From: DATLGD01 sp035540755
Lineage (GTDB): Bacteria; Actinomycetota; Actinomycetes; Mycobacteriales; SCTD01
Direction: 5' to 3'
DNA length: 14,252 nucleotides
NCBI GenBank assembly: GCA_035540755.1
Contig: DATLGD010000203.1
Coordinates: 1-14,252 of the forward strand
Of this stretch, positions 14,090 through 14,252 are shown in pieces (position 1 is the first letter of the stretch; each line of letters starts with the position of its first letter). Below the pieces are notes generated by a model, which did not search any database, was not told the DNA's origin, and was given only the letters and a program-made list of their open reading frames with translations. The translations under genes and the position numbers were made by a program.

Positions 14090-14252
14090 TCACCGGGACC
14101 AGGACGGCAGCAGTGCCCCGGTTACCAGGGCGCCGGGCAGCAGCCTTCCCGGGTCGAGCGGTGCCCCCGGCAGCCGCGTGGGCGCGTCGAGCGGCAGGCC
14201 CGGCAGGGAGGGGACGGGCGCGTCCAGCCCCGGCTCGGGCTCCGACCCGGGG
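14090..14252 (-). CDS. Probable 3' end of a Pro/Leu/Gly-rich protein (partial)
   Basis: A minus-strand frame entering from the window edge is open for 53 codons to TGA 14090-14092 and has G or C at nearly every third position. The peptide contains quasi-repeats such as LPGLPLDAPTRLPGAPLDPG and ends ALLPSWSR. This looks like the low-complexity tail of an exported or surface protein. Another minus frame is also open through part of the region, and open frames arise easily at this GC content, so the call is tentative. No function can be assigned. It would lie upstream of the LPXTG gene on the same strand. Confidence 0.4.
   Translation of the reverse strand, partial: PGSEPEPGLDAPVPSLPGLPLDAPTRLPGAPLDPGRLLPGALVTGALLPSWSR

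Overview
The window is 14.25 kb of very GC-rich DNA with strong G/C preference at third codon positions, many GTG starts and tight gene overlaps. This is typical of a high-GC actinobacterium. The order proC, a small excisionase-type HTH gene, a 32-codon bS22 ribosomal protein gene, a galE-like epimerase, a PlsC-like acyltransferase and then a serB1-like HAD phosphatase on the opposite strand matches the Mycobacterium tuberculosis block Rv0500-Rv0500A-Rv0500B-Rv0501-Rv0502-Rv0505c, as I recall it. A Geodermatophilaceae-like genome is my best guess for the family, but that is a low-certainty inference.

Layout. 1-811: proC, missing only its first codons. 812-990: copies of a near-palindromic repeat, ending in a large hairpin and a -10-like box. 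991-4291: a three-gene MacA/MacB-type efflux operon (adaptor, ATPase, permease) joined by ATGA and GTGA overlaps. An AT-richer perfect palindrome is embedded in the last codons of the ATPase gene. 4307-6258: an AcuC-type deacetylase coupled by ATGA to a conserved protein of uncertain function. 6259-6561 (303 bases): no gene seen; it holds a short hairpin, a direct-repeat element, a possible promoter and a leader hairpin. 6562-7002: the HTH protein and bS22. 7091-7924: a SAM hydroxide adenosyltransferase-family protein with altered catalytic positions. 8011-10132: an epimerase and an acyltransferase, overlapping. 10199-11140: an alpha/beta hydrolase with an Asp nucleophile. 11141-11278: a four-unit repeat array filling the convergent gap. 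11286-12212 (minus): a HAD-IB phosphatase. 12365-13891 (minus): a secreted protein with an LPXTG anchor. 14090-14252 (minus): the probable 3' end of another gene, running off the window.

How the genes may work together. Most of the window is conserved housekeeping: proline synthesis, a ribosomal protein, lipid and cell-envelope enzymes, and phosphatases. Accessory modules (efflux operon, acuC pair, SAM hydrolase-like gene, alpha/beta hydrolase) sit between the conserved genes. Several intergenic regions share TAGGNT -10-like boxes, one of them placed for a leaderless GTG start. I see no phage, transposase, CRISPR array, tRNA or rRNA, and no convincing new multi-gene system. The signals most worth following are the small palindromic repeat families at gene ends and the unusual active site of the SAM hydrolase-like protein.
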